64,000 bases of DNA from Candidatus Pristimantibacillus lignocellulolyticus (lineage in GTDB: Bacteria; Bacillota; Bacilli; Paenibacillales; Paenibacillaceae), in contig CP097899.1 in NCBI GenBank assembly GCA_023639215.1, positions 4,770,001-4,834,000 of the forward strand, in the 5' to 3' direction. Every line of letters starts with the position of its first letter. Positions within the stretch are counted from its first letter, which is position 1. Positions 27,474-35,476 of the stretch are shown in pieces. A program made the translations under genes and the position numbers. The notes beneath the pieces were generated by a model that was not told the DNA's origin, did not search any database, and saw only the letters and a program-made list of their open reading frames with translations.

Positions 27474-27862
27474 GAAAGAATCACCTCCGTTTTCTGCGCA
27501 TACAGCTATATAGTAGTACGAGTATCCGAATCGGCACAATTTGAGGGTTATTAATTTTCAGACACTACGTTACCCTTTCGTTTAACTTCGACATTAGCCG
27601 TCCCCCCCCCGTGACCTATCGAATACCCTAGGAAATAGGTGTAGCCCGAAACACTATATCTATCACGGTTATAGAAAAACGTATATAGAACTTATCGATA
27701 TATTTGGTATACGAAGATAATAGTTGTTACTAGATCTTACGTTGAATTACATTGGTACTTATAACATTGACGTTGATATTAAAAGGATGTGTAAGTAAAA
27801 CAGATAAACAAAATACCTAGTTTACTAGTCAGGATGATCCAAATTACACCTCAAAGGAGTAC

Positions 27863-28306
27863 ATGTCCGAATATACCGTTTATGGTAAATCGTGGAATTT
27901 GAAAGAGGAGGTAGTGGTATATAGAAAGTATGAGAAAACGGCTGCGCAACTTAAATTAGCAATAAAAGTTGAGAGGTTACGCGTTGAGTTACTCGAAGAG
28001 CAGACGAAACTTGACCTGGAATATATGCCGAATGCCGTTAACGCTGCTTCAAGGATATTATGCGTATAGTTGCAGAGATTAAATCGTAGACCACCGGTTA
28101 AAGAATTACAAGTCGTCGGTTACTTATATTCGTGGTAAATATCTTTCAATTTACAGTCACTTGACGACTATATGCTTTCATTTCAGAACGATAAACACGT
28201 CGCCGCCAGTTACGTAGATGCTCTAACTATAATAAAAGAAATCATACCGAAAACTCTAAAAGACCCGGAGTATACTCACAATAAACGAAAAAGCAAAGAG
28301 CCTTAG
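27863..28306 (+). pseudogene. 148-codon frame with two in-frame stops
   Basis: An ATG at 27863 follows AAAGGAGT. The frame encodes a charged, probably coiled-coil protein (AAQLKLAIKVERLRVELLEE), meets TAG at 28067-28069 and TAA at 28136-28138, and continues in the same frame to TAG at 28304-28306 (last part DYMLSFQNDKHVAASYVDAL). A factor-independent terminator lies exactly at the end. Keeping one frame across two stops argues for a once-functional gene killed by nonsense changes. Function unknown; phage-like. Confidence 0.5.
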
Positions 28307-28329
28307 ACGTAAATGTCCAAGGCTTTTTT
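28299..28329 (+). terminator. Terminator of the decayed + strand gene
   Basis: The stem AGCCTTAGAC (28299-28308) pairs with GTCCAAGGCT (28315-28324) with one mismatch and runs into six T. It overlaps the final stop codon of the gene at 27863. Confidence 0.8.
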
Positions 28330-28446
28330 GCTTTTATAACCGATATGCAAATATGCTTTTGGTTCGAATACGAACGAAATTTATCGGAAGTAGGTGAAAA
28401 AATTTATCGGAATAGTTACTGAATGAAATACCGTAACCGTGCTGGG

Positions 28447-28575
28447 CTAAGACACCTTATGCTCAATTCTTAGCTTATCCGCAACCATCGCGATGAATTC
28501 CGAGTTCGTTGGTTTAGACTTGCTAATATTGACTGTATAGCCGAATAGGTGGCTAATGCTGTCGATGTTGCCTCT
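28447..28575 (-). pseudogene. spo0A: Second copy of the spo0A 3' end (43 codons)
   Basis: The last 42 amino acids (from RGNIDSISHLFGYT to IEHKVS) are identical to those of the intact spo0A at 31056. The DNA differs at roughly a dozen mostly synonymous positions, and even the stop codon differs (TAG against TGA). Similarity begins exactly at an AGA codon (28575 here, 31184 in spo0A). Protein identity with silent DNA divergence means the tail evolved under selection as part of a working spo0A before arriving here. That is expected of an integrative element that carries a replacement gene end. It is fused to unrelated sequence upstream. Confidence 0.85.
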
Positions 28576-28741
28576 TAGAGCCATAAGGGTTTTAAGATTT
28601 TTATTAACCATATACTTTTCCCATCTCACAAGGCATTTATAGGTTTTATGACCACAATTTGTCTGTCTGTGATTATTGTAATATGTGATAAATTTGAACA
28701 TAAGTTCAAAGTGTATAAACTTATAAAGTAATTGCATATGC

Positions 28742-28801
28742 ACTTACTGCTTCAGTTGTTAGGAACATAACTGCAACAGATGCTGCGTTTTGAAGAGCTG
28801 C
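28742..28801 (-). pseudogene. groEL: Scrap of a groEL 3' end
   Basis: Twenty codons on the minus strand read AALQNAASVAVMFLTTEAVS, a clear match to the C-terminal region of the chaperonin GroEL. There is no gene upstream of it, and the frame then runs into unrelated sequence. It is a non-functional fragment, 166 bp from the duplicated spo0A tail. Confidence 0.75.
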
Positions 28802-28863
28802 TCCTAGATATTATCGATTTCCCTTATGTACGATAGTTGTTATTGAAGAGTCTGTTTTCACTT

Positions 28864-30012
28864 TCAGATTAAATCAGCTTTCATCGTACTTTTTGAAATT
28901 AATTTAACAATCTCTTTCTGTATATGAGTTAAATAATTACTTAGAAATTCATCACCTATTATTTTCTCAACTTTAATTAGAACTAATCGAAGCTTATTAA
29001 TAAGATCTTCATTAAGTTCTATAAACTCTAAAGTCTTTAGATATATGTCAACTTTATTTCTAATCACATTATTTTTTAAATCATCATCAATTTTCAATTC
29101 TAATCTATGTATATTTTCTTCCGCTATAGAGTTACTAAATACTTTCAAACCTTCAAAAATTTGATATTCCATCTTTATGTAACTATAGGGGGCACCTTCA
29201 TTAAACTCTCCTTGAAGAGCTTCCTCCCAATAGTCAATGATTTCGACAATACTTTTACTATTAATATATTCTATGTGAGCTTGAAACTCTTCGTCTTTAT
29301 TTTTAAGTTCAGGAAAACAATTGTAAAATAAAAGGTTATCAATAGTTTTTCTCATAACAAGGCTATAATCCACGTAATCATTCCCTGTAGAAGCATAGTA
29401 AATGAAATTTTTGGATTTGTTTAACTTATCTAGTTCTGAGGAATTCCCGATTCTTTTTAATGCATTGAAAGCCGCAAGATAAAACCCATCATTAAATATT
29501 TTTCTCTCATATGCAATAATTGCGGTATCATTTGGAGATATGTTATCGATGTTATCCTCATACTTGATACTACTCGCTACATTTTCGCAACCCTCAACTA
29601 TTCCACGGCTAACGCCCATATCACTCGGGAAAAATTGAAAGGAAAAATCACCTTGATTATACTTAACATCATTTTTTCGATCTTCTGTGTAATGAGAATA
29701 GTTTTGCTCTATGGTTTTTTCAAATGAGCTATCTGTATTTAAATAGACATAGAAACTATCGTATTCATCAGCATATAAATTAAAGGCATAAACACCTTTG
29801 TTATCATCAGAATTAACAAATCCATTAATAATATGTTTAGTACCCTCAAAAAGCGCATCCTCTAATTTTTCAAATGTAATAATTTGAACATTAAAAGGAG
29901 CAATGTCAGAGTAAACAACTCGACCATCCTCAGTTTTAACAAGATAACCATTGCCTTCTAATTCCTTATCGCCATTTAGAAGTTGACATATTCCTGTATA
30001 ATATAAGTTCAC
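28864..30012 (-). CDS. DUF4303-like protein, possible immunity protein
   Basis: 382 residues, cytoplasmic, acidic, no signal. The N-terminal half (about 45-190) has the order of features seen in DUF4303-type proteins (GVYAFNLYADEYDSFYVYLNT, then a YNQGDFSFQFFP segment and a FLAAF-like helix). DUF4303 proteins are often found among immunity genes of polymorphic toxin systems. The C-terminal half is helical and unassigned. Start GTG with GGGGG upstream. It sits inside the accessory segment bounded by the two spo0A tails. The palindrome 70 bp upstream is shared with the gene at 30390. The family call is from pattern memory, not a search. Confidence 0.5.
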   Translation of the reverse strand: MNLYYTGICQLLNGDKELEGNGYLVKTEDGRVVYSDIAPFNVQIITFEKLEDALFEGTKHIINGFVNSDDNKGVYAFNLYADEYDSFYVYLNTDSSFEKTIEQNYSHYTEDRKNDVKYNQGDFSFQFFPSDMGVSRGIVEGCENVASSIKYEDNIDNISPNDTAIIAYERKIFNDGFYLAAFNALKRIGNSSELDKLNKSKNFIYYASTGNDYVDYSLVMRKTIDNLLFYNCFPELKNKDEEFQAHIEYINSKSIVEIIDYWEEALQGEFNEGAPYSYIKMEYQIFEGLKVFSNSIAEENIHRLELKIDDDLKNNVIRNKVDIYLKTLEFIELNEDLINKLRLVLIKVEKIIGDEFLSNYLTHIQKEIVKLISKSTMKADLI

Positions 30013-30081
30013 ATCAAAACCCCCACTGATTTAGATTAGGCAATATTTCATAAAAAATCATTCTTTCATCAATACAATAGT

Positions 30082-30096
30082 ACCATATAATGGTAT
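30082..30096. promoter_or_regulatory. Shared palindrome TACCAT-ATGGTA, copy 1
   Basis: TACCATATAATGGTA lies 70 bp upstream of the DUF4303-like gene. A closely similar palindrome lies upstream of the gene at 30390. In both, a -10-like hexamer abuts the palindrome on the minus strand. A common operator is plausible. Confidence 0.4.
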
Positions 30097-30149
30097 AAAA
30101 TTCCCTATCGTATAGCTATATGTTACTCTTGAGTCTCTGAACTTTAACA

Positions 30150-30191
30150 ACACAAAAAACCACTCCCTAATAGAATTATTAAGAAGTGGTC
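30150..30191 (-). terminator. Terminator downstream of the small accessory genes
   Basis: On the minus strand ACCACT pairs with AGTGGT around an inner AT-rich stem and is followed by six T. It closes the unit containing the zinc-ribbon remnant and the gene at 30390. Confidence 0.65.
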
Positions 30192-30235
30192 ATTGCTTGA
30201 TTTATTATTTATAATCTACGATAAATTCTAAGCAT

Positions 30236-30370
30236 TCACCAATTCTCCCATGTGGCTTCACATTCATCACAAATGAAATAGATTTTAAACCTTATTTTTG
30301 TTTTATATACAAGCCATTTCCATCACACCTAGGACAAATTACCTTCCTTGAAATGGTTATACTGACATAT
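30236..30370 (-). pseudogene. Frameshifted zinc-ribbon small protein
   Basis: On the minus strand one frame reads VICPRCDGNGLYIK with a CxxC pair and then stops. The +1 frame continues KIRFKIYFICDECEATWENW with a second CxxC pair and a stop (30236-30238). Joined, they make the usual small four-Cys protein seen in Bacillus and Paenibacillus accessory loci. A single-base loss has broken it. No clear start is seen upstream. It lies between the genes at 30390 and 28864. Confidence 0.5.
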
Positions 30371-30389
30371 ACCCATCTCTTATAGCGGA

Positions 30390-30710
30390 TTATTCATCAC
30401 ACTTATCAAATATCAATTCGAAGTCACCTTCTAATATTAGATGCCCAACCACTTCTTCAATGCGTTTACGACTGCATTCATCCACAAGTAACATGTCACT
30501 TCCCCAAAGATACTTTCCATGTAGGCACTCGCCAGTTTGTTGATTTTTTTCTACTAATGTCTGTATGTTCTTAAATGTAATAAATGTAGCAATCCATCTT
30601 GAACCATCTTCAAATGCAACTATTGCATCAGTATTATCATCGTGTATGTTCCATTCTCCTTCCGGCCACTGTTCAGCTTCAACCCAAATGGAATACTGCT
30701 TACCCTTCAT
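30390..30710 (-). CDS. Conserved small protein of unknown function
   Basis: 106 residues from ATG 30710, chosen because GGAGGT lies 6 bp upstream; an in-frame extension further upstream would run through an operator-like palindrome. The protein is cytoplasmic, acidic and Trp-rich (IWVEAEQWPEGEW, then WIATFITFKNIQTL). It looks like one of the small proteins that accompany toxin-immunity clusters in Firmicutes, but I cannot name the family. It lies in the accessory segment between the two spo0A tails. Confidence 0.6.
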   Translation of the reverse strand: MKGKQYSIWVEAEQWPEGEWNIHDDNTDAIVAFEDGSRWIATFITFKNIQTLVEKNQQTGECLHGKYLWGSDMLLVDECSRKRIEEVVGHLILEGDFELIFDKCDE

Positions 30711-30743
30711 CCAATTACCTCCGATATCATGCGATAAATTATC

Positions 30744-30760
30744 ATACCATAAAATGGTAT
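30744..30760. promoter_or_regulatory. Shared palindrome ATACCAT-ATGGTAT, copy 2
   Basis: ATACCATAAAATGGTAT lies 34 bp upstream of the 106-residue gene, with TATGAT overlapping its edge on the minus strand. It resembles the palindrome at 30082-30096. Confidence 0.4.
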
Positions 30761-30919
30761 ATGAGTCTTTATCGAATCGCAAAATATACAAATTACTCTC
30801 TAACTCTACCTGCTTAAATAGACATTAATAATAACTCATCATATGTTGAATTGGATAAGAACAATATATAAATAATAATAAGCCTATTAATAAGAATTGA
30901 TGTAATATTTTTCTTAATA

Positions 30920-30970
30920 AAAAAAATACCGTTATTTATTGAGTTTTCAAACCCAATAAATAACGGTATT
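30920..30970 (-). terminator. Terminator downstream of spo0A
   Basis: A stem of about 19 bp (AATACCGTTATTTATTG with its complement) has a short loop and a T run on the minus strand. It is the first terminator after the spo0A stop at 31056. Confidence 0.85.
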
Positions 30971-31055
30971 AGTTGGCTCAAAATAAGGATTTCCATACCC
31001 AATTCTGAAAATTAGTTGGTTTATGTATTCCTTAAAACCCTCCTCACTACAGCAA

Positions 31056-31871
31056 TCAGCTAACCTTATGCTCAATTCTTAGCTTATCCGCCACCATCGC
31101 GATGAATTCGCTATTAGTAGGTTTAGACTTGCTAATATTGACCGTATAGCCGAATAAGTGGCTAATGCTGTCGATGTTGCCTCTTGTCCAAGCGACTTCG
31201 ATCGCGTGACGAATGGCTCTTTCTACACGAGATGGTGTCGTTTTGAATTTTTCGGCGATAGCTGGATACAATGTTTTTGTGATTGATCCAAGTATTTCAA
31301 TATTGTTATATACCATCGTGATTGCTTCACGTAGGTATTGATATCCCTTAATATGTGCTGGAACACCGATTTCATGGATAATACTTGTAATGTTAGCATC
31401 AAGATTTTTACCTTTTCCGATTGGAACAACATTCGATCTGCTCATTGAAAGGCTCGAATTGAATGTAGAAGAACTCATAGAACTTGATTGAGAACCTACT
31501 AATTGTCTAATGCGGTTAGAAAGCATATCCATATCGAACGGTTTTAATATGTAATATGATGCCCCTAATTGTACTGCTTTTTGAGTAATGTTTTCTTGAC
31601 CGAATGCCGTCAACATAATGATCTTCGGCATAGGATTAAGATCCATCTCTCTAATCTTTTCAAGTACTCCTAGTCCATCTAAATGGGGCATAATGATATC
31701 GAGAATTAATACATCTGGCAACTTTCTAGCGCTCTCCAAATGTCTTAATACTTCATCTCCATTAAATGCTACTCCACATACATTCATATCACTTTGTTCA
31801 GAAATAAATTCCGATAACAAGTTAGTAAATTCTCGGTTGTCATCTGCCAATAATACGTCAATCTTCTGCAA
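31056..31871 (-). CDS. spo0A: Sporulation master regulator Spo0A
   Basis: 271 residues. Receiver domain (about 1-120) with the acidic DD pair near 10-11, phospho-acceptor Asp58 in LILDIIMPHLDG and Lys in YILKPFD. A Ser-rich linker (about 128-150) precedes the Spo0A DNA-binding domain (about 155-271) with TPSRVERAIRHAIEVAW. Phosphorylated Spo0A starts sporulation and controls stationary-phase genes. Start is TTG with GGGAGG 8 bp upstream. It follows spoIVB as in other spore-formers. Several 0A-box-like sites lie upstream (31901-32040). Its final 43 codons occur a second time at 28447-28575, and they may have been replaced by an incoming element. Confidence 0.98.
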   Translation of the reverse strand: MQKIDVLLADDNREFTNLLSEFISEQSDMNVCGVAFNGDEVLRHLESARKLPDVLILDIIMPHLDGLGVLEKIREMDLNPMPKIIMLTAFGQENITQKAVQLGASYYILKPFDMDMLSNRIRQLVGSQSSSMSSSTFNSSLSMSRSNVVPIGKGKNLDANITSIIHEIGVPAHIKGYQYLREAITMVYNNIEILGSITKTLYPAIAEKFKTTPSRVERAIRHAIEVAWTRGNIDSISHLFGYTVNISKSKPTNSEFIAMVADKLRIEHKVS

Positions 31872-31900
31872 GATGTAAGCCTCCCTTTAAATTATATGAA

Positions 31901-32040
31901 TGTCGAGTCGAATTTTTCTGTCTCACTACAGTTTCGACATGAGAATATGATTTCCTTCTGTCGAAAATCATTTTTCTTTATTTTTTTTCAGTATTTCGAT
32001 ATAATAAACATTTGACTACACACTTCGAATTAATTCGACA
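31901..32040. promoter_or_regulatory. Cluster of Spo0A boxes upstream of spo0A
   Basis: Sites matching TGTCGAA or its reverse complement TTCGACA occur at 31901-31912 (TGTCGAGTCGAA), 31932-31939, 31959-31966 and 32034-32040, with a weaker one at 31994-32001. They lie between spo0A and the spoIVB terminator, so autoregulation by Spo0A~P is likely. An AGGAAAT element with a downstream GAAA on the minus strand (31935-31957) could be a sigma-H promoter. Confidence 0.65.
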
Positions 32041-32071
32041 TAAGCTCACAAGATCAGCTACTACAATTATA

Positions 32072-32113
32072 GAGAAGGTCACCATTACATTTTCTTGTAA
32101 TGGTGACCTTCTT
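32072..32113 (-). terminator. Terminator of spoIVB
   Basis: A perfect 17-bp stem (AAGGTCACCATTACA with its complement) has a small loop, 5 bp beyond the spoIVB stop. The T tract is weak. Confidence 0.7.
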
Positions 32114-32117
32114 ATCG

Positions 32118-33449
32118 TTATGAAGCAACATTTTGTTCAAGATCAGTTTCTGAGTGTAACAATACCCCTGCATCTTGCAACATCCATTCGATGAAACAAC
32201 CGTATCCAGAAGTCGGATCGTTCACGAATACATGTGTAACAGCTCCAATTAATTTCCCATCTTGAATTATCGGACTACCAGACATCCCTTGCACGATACC
32301 ACCTGTTTTACTAATCAATCTTTCATCCGTAATCTTAAGCACCATACCTTTTGTTGCAGGCGATGATTGCTTGGCTACATGAACAACTTCAATATCAAAA
32401 CGTTCTACCGTTTGTCCATTCAACACGGTTAAGATTTGAGCAGGCCCTTCCTTCACATCTTCTGCGAATGCAACTGGAATTGCATCACTGTCAAAGCTGT
32501 GAGTAGGCATCTCATTCATCTTACCAAATATTCCGAACGGAGTATTGCGCTCTATACTACCTAAAATCTTTTTCTCTTTTACAAAGATTGCTCGTTTTTC
32601 ACCTGGATCACCATTTTGACTCTTGTTAATTGAGGTTACACTTGATTGTAAAATCTCACCATTACCAACTACGATCGGAGTTCCCGTGTCCATATCCGTA
32701 ATGACATGTCCTAATGCGCCGTATACACCTTGATCTGGAGCATAGAATGTCAACGTCCCGACTCCTGCAGCAGAATCACGAATATAGAGACCGATTCTCC
32801 AAGCTTGATCACCTTTATCATAAATTGGTTTAAGCTTTGTTTGCATCGATTTTCCATTACGAATAAAAGTGATGTTTAATGGTTTTTTGTTTGAACTATA
32901 TTTTTCACATAGTTCACCCAATTGCTTAACATTTTGCACTTTGTCTTTATTAATGCCAACAATAAGATCGCCTAGACGAAGACCCGCTACTTCTCCAGGA
33001 GATTGTTTCTGACTAGATTCATCTAATACTTGATGATGACCAACAACTAATACACCAGCTGAATTCACTTTTACACCAATTGTCTGCCCGCCAGGTACAA
33101 CTTTAAGATCTGGCATAACATCTACTTTCACTGTCTTAAACGGGATCTTACCAAATAATTTTACTTTCATCTGGGTTTGACCAATTTGATAAGAATGTAA
33201 TGATAACGGATCTTTCAAACTTACTGACAACGAAGATTCTGATGAACCATTTACTTGCAAACTTTTCGGATCTACCGTTAACTGAGCGTGCACGGGCACA
33301 CTATACTGTACGTTTTTTAATTGCCCACTAAATAGCCTGAGTTCATCGGGAAAAGCTACAATCTGCTGCATCGGAGTAGATATCCCGACAAGACCGACCA
33401 TAATTACGAGAATTAGTCCAAAAATACGTCTAGGTTGCTTTGGGTCCAA
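32118..33449 (-). CDS. spoIVB: SpoIVB serine peptidase
   Basis: About 443 residues. One N-terminal membrane helix, a PDZ domain (GLRLGDLIVGINKDKVQNVK) and a C-terminal S55 peptidase domain with GALGHVITD (catalytic His region) and GMSGSPIIQDG (catalytic Ser). It is made in the forespore and cleaves SpoIVFA across the intermembrane space, triggering sigma-K activation in the mother cell. Start uncertain: TTG at 33449 has AGGAG 10 bp upstream and gives the usual length; ATG 33479 and TTG 33530 are alternatives with no good ribosome site. It lies between recN and spo0A as in Bacillus. Confidence 0.93.
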   Translation of the reverse strand: MDPKQPRRIFGLILVIMVGLVGISTPMQQIVAFPDELRLFSGQLKNVQYSVPVHAQLTVDPKSLQVNGSSESSLSVSLKDPLSLHSYQIGQTQMKVKLFGKIPFKTVKVDVMPDLKVVPGGQTIGVKVNSAGVLVVGHHQVLDESSQKQSPGEVAGLRLGDLIVGINKDKVQNVKQLGELCEKYSSNKKPLNITFIRNGKSMQTKLKPIYDKGDQAWRIGLYIRDSAAGVGTLTFYAPDQGVYGALGHVITDMDTGTPIVVGNGEILQSSVTSINKSQNGDPGEKRAIFVKEKKILGSIERNTPFGIFGKMNEMPTHSFDSDAIPVAFAEDVKEGPAQILTVLNGQTVERFDIEVVHVAKQSSPATKGMVLKITDERLISKTGGIVQGMSGSPIIQDGKLIGAVTHVFVNDPTSGYGCFIEWMLQDAGVLLHSETDLEQNVAS

Positions 33450-33568
33450 TCTTTTCACGCTCCTGTCATTCCATCGCATGACGATAGGTAGATCGCCAAT
33501 GGCGTACCTATAAGTTACCCCGAGCAACAAGTTTTATGACCACAAAAACATTCCCATATTTCCTTACA

Positions 33569-35275
33569 TTACGCACCTTTCAAGCCCAGAGCCAAATCTA
33601 ACATTTCTTGAGCATGATGTTTCGTTTTTTCAGTTATTTCCACGCCACCAAGCATACGTGCAAGTTCATTAATTCGTTGTTCACCTGTCAGCTGTGAGAC
33701 AGACGTATATGTTCGTTCTCCTACAAATTGCTTACGGATTTCATAATGATGATCTGCCATACACGCAACTTGAGGTAAATGGCTTATAGAGAAGACTTGA
33801 CACTCTCCTGCAAGCGAAGATAATTTTTCTGCAATAGCTTGTGCTGCTCGTCCACTTACTCCAGTATCTACCTCATCGAATATAAGTACAGGAATTTGAT
33901 CGATTTGCGCAAAAATAGATTTCAATGCCAACATAATACGTGACATCTCTCCTCCTGATGCTACCTTATGTAACGGCTTCAAAGGCTCGCCTGGATTCGT
34001 ACTCATCATAAAGACTGCATGATCAATTCCAGTGGCGCTTAATCGTACTCGGTCCTCAACGTCTTGTGTAGTGTGATTGATCTCCACTTCGAATTTGGCT
34101 GCACCCATTTGCAAACCAGTAAGTTGTTCTTTTATCTCATTAGAAAGCTTGATCGCAGCCTCCTTGCGTAAAACAGATAATTGTTCTGCCAACACATATG
34201 CTTGCTTATATTCTGCTTCTTCTTGTTCTTTCAATACTTGTAATCGCTCATCACGATTTTCCATCTTATCACGTTCATCTGTGATTTTAGCTAAATAGGC
34301 GATGATTTCTTCAATACTTTCACCATATTTACGTTTTAATGTACGGATAAGATCAAGTCGATCTTCTACATAAGTAAGCTGCTCTGGATCAGACTCAATA
34401 CCATCACGATAATTACGAAGTTGATACATAACATCTTCTGCACCATAGTAAGCAGCTTGAAGCTGTTCAATCATTGGAGATAATGCAGATTCATCATAAC
34501 TAACGATATCTGTTAAGCGGGTTATCGCTCTACTCAAAGCTTCTATCCCTTGTCCATCATTAAGCAGACCATAGGCTTCATTGACAGATGTGGTGCGTTT
34601 TTCAGCGTACATAAGCATTTTACGTTGTTCTAATAATTCTTCATCTTCACCAGGTTTTAATTTGGCTGCACTTATTTCTTCAATCTGAAACATATACAGA
34701 TCTTGCATCTGAACATTGTGACGAGAAGTATTTTCTAATTCATGTAATTGTGAGCGAATAAGTAATAATTGTTCATATTGTTGTGCATAAGCTTTTTTAT
34801 TATTCAGAAGGCTCCCGCCTCCATACATATCTAACCATTCTAGATGCTGCTCGTTTTTAAGCAGAGATTGATGTTCATGCTGACCGTGAATATTAACAAG
34901 GCTCTCTCCGATTTCCCGTAACATTGTAATCGTAACAAGTTGACCATTAACACGACTGCTAGTTTTACCCGTAGAGCTTAGTTCCCTACGAACAATTAAC
35001 ATCTCATTTCGATCATGTTGGATTCCAAGATTTGCTAACTTCGACCAGACAGGATGTTCATTGGATAAATCAAACATAGCTTCAACCTCAGATTTATCAC
35101 AACCGTAACGAACCATATCAGCAGACCCTCGTCCACCGACAACTAAACTGAGTGCATCAATCAAGATTGATTTACCTGCACCAGTTTCACCCGTTAAAAC
35201 ATGAAAACCATTATGAAATTGTACACTTGCTTCTTCAATAACTGCTAAGTTGCGAATAGAAAGTTCATGTAGCAT
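33569..35275 (-). CDS. recN: DNA repair ATPase RecN
   Basis: 568 residues, standard length. SMC-like ATPase with Walker A GETGAGKS near residue 30, long coiled-coil arms (about 155-360), ABC signature region ASGGEMSRIMLALKS and Walker B LIFDEVDTGVSG. It acts early in recombinational repair of double-strand breaks. The start is ATG 35275, 9 bp after AGGAGG; earlier in-frame starts would run into the 64-bp repeat array. It follows argR as in Bacillus. Confidence 0.96.
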   Translation of the reverse strand: MLHELSIRNLAVIEEASVQFHNGFHVLTGETGAGKSILIDALSLVVGGRGSADMVRYGCDKSEVEAMFDLSNEHPVWSKLANLGIQHDRNEMLIVRRELSSTGKTSSRVNGQLVTITMLREIGESLVNIHGQHEHQSLLKNEQHLEWLDMYGGGSLLNNKKAYAQQYEQLLLIRSQLHELENTSRHNVQMQDLYMFQIEEISAAKLKPGEDEELLEQRKMLMYAEKRTTSVNEAYGLLNDGQGIEALSRAITRLTDIVSYDESALSPMIEQLQAAYYGAEDVMYQLRNYRDGIESDPEQLTYVEDRLDLIRTLKRKYGESIEEIIAYLAKITDERDKMENRDERLQVLKEQEEAEYKQAYVLAEQLSVLRKEAAIKLSNEIKEQLTGLQMGAAKFEVEINHTTQDVEDRVRLSATGIDHAVFMMSTNPGEPLKPLHKVASGGEMSRIMLALKSIFAQIDQIPVLIFDEVDTGVSGRAAQAIAEKLSSLAGECQVFSISHLPQVACMADHHYEIRKQFVGERTYTSVSQLTGEQRINELARMLGGVEITEKTKHHAQEMLDLALGLKGA

Positions 35276-35292
35276 GAACATACGCCTCCTAA

Positions 35293-35450
35293 AACTTTTC
35301 ATAAGATAATGGATAAACTTCATTGCGATGAAAAGTTGCTTCGAAAGCATGAGCTTAACTTTTCATAAGATAATGGATAAACTTCATTGCGATGAAAAGT
35401 TACTTCGTAAGCATGAGCTTAACTTTTCATAAGATAATGGACATACTAAT
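35293..35450. repeat. 64-bp tandem repeat, about 2.5 copies (family R1)
   Basis: Units start at 35293, 35357 and 35421, an exact 64-bp period with only a few differences. Each holds AACTTTTCAT and the inverted ATGAAAAGTT, so it can fold into a stem-loop, followed by a TTCGAAAGCATGAGCTT-like tail. It fills the recN-argR spacer. Related arrays lie at 40733-40860 and 43073-43216. Confidence 0.9.
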
Positions 35451-35476
35451 TTAATAATAAAATATATATCTTCTTC

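Larger units (their letters stand above)
26860..28446. mobile_element. Decayed phage-like DNA
   Basis: About 1.6 kb with no intact gene of normal size. Its dinucleotide use differs from its surroundings, with many CG steps. Tiny reading frames with strong ribosome sites occur on both strands, several broken by stops or shifts (entries at 26899, 27363, 27863). Short genes that overlap head to tail by TAATG at 27012-27016 are typical of phage. No integrase, capsid or terminase is visible. I read it as the remnant of a prophage or phage-derived element; the assignment rests on gene texture only. Confidence 0.5.

Noticed and set aside
27601..27611. Nine-C tract as a phase-variable switch
   Set aside because: It lies in decayed phage-like DNA and no convincing gene crosses it.
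28447..28743. 98-codon frame as a real small gene
   Set aside because: It is a chance fusion of a short unrelated stretch to the duplicated spo0A tail.
30814..31002. 62-codon frame downstream of spo0A on the minus strand
   Set aside because: It spans the spo0A terminator hairpin and an AT-rich stretch, with no ribosome site.
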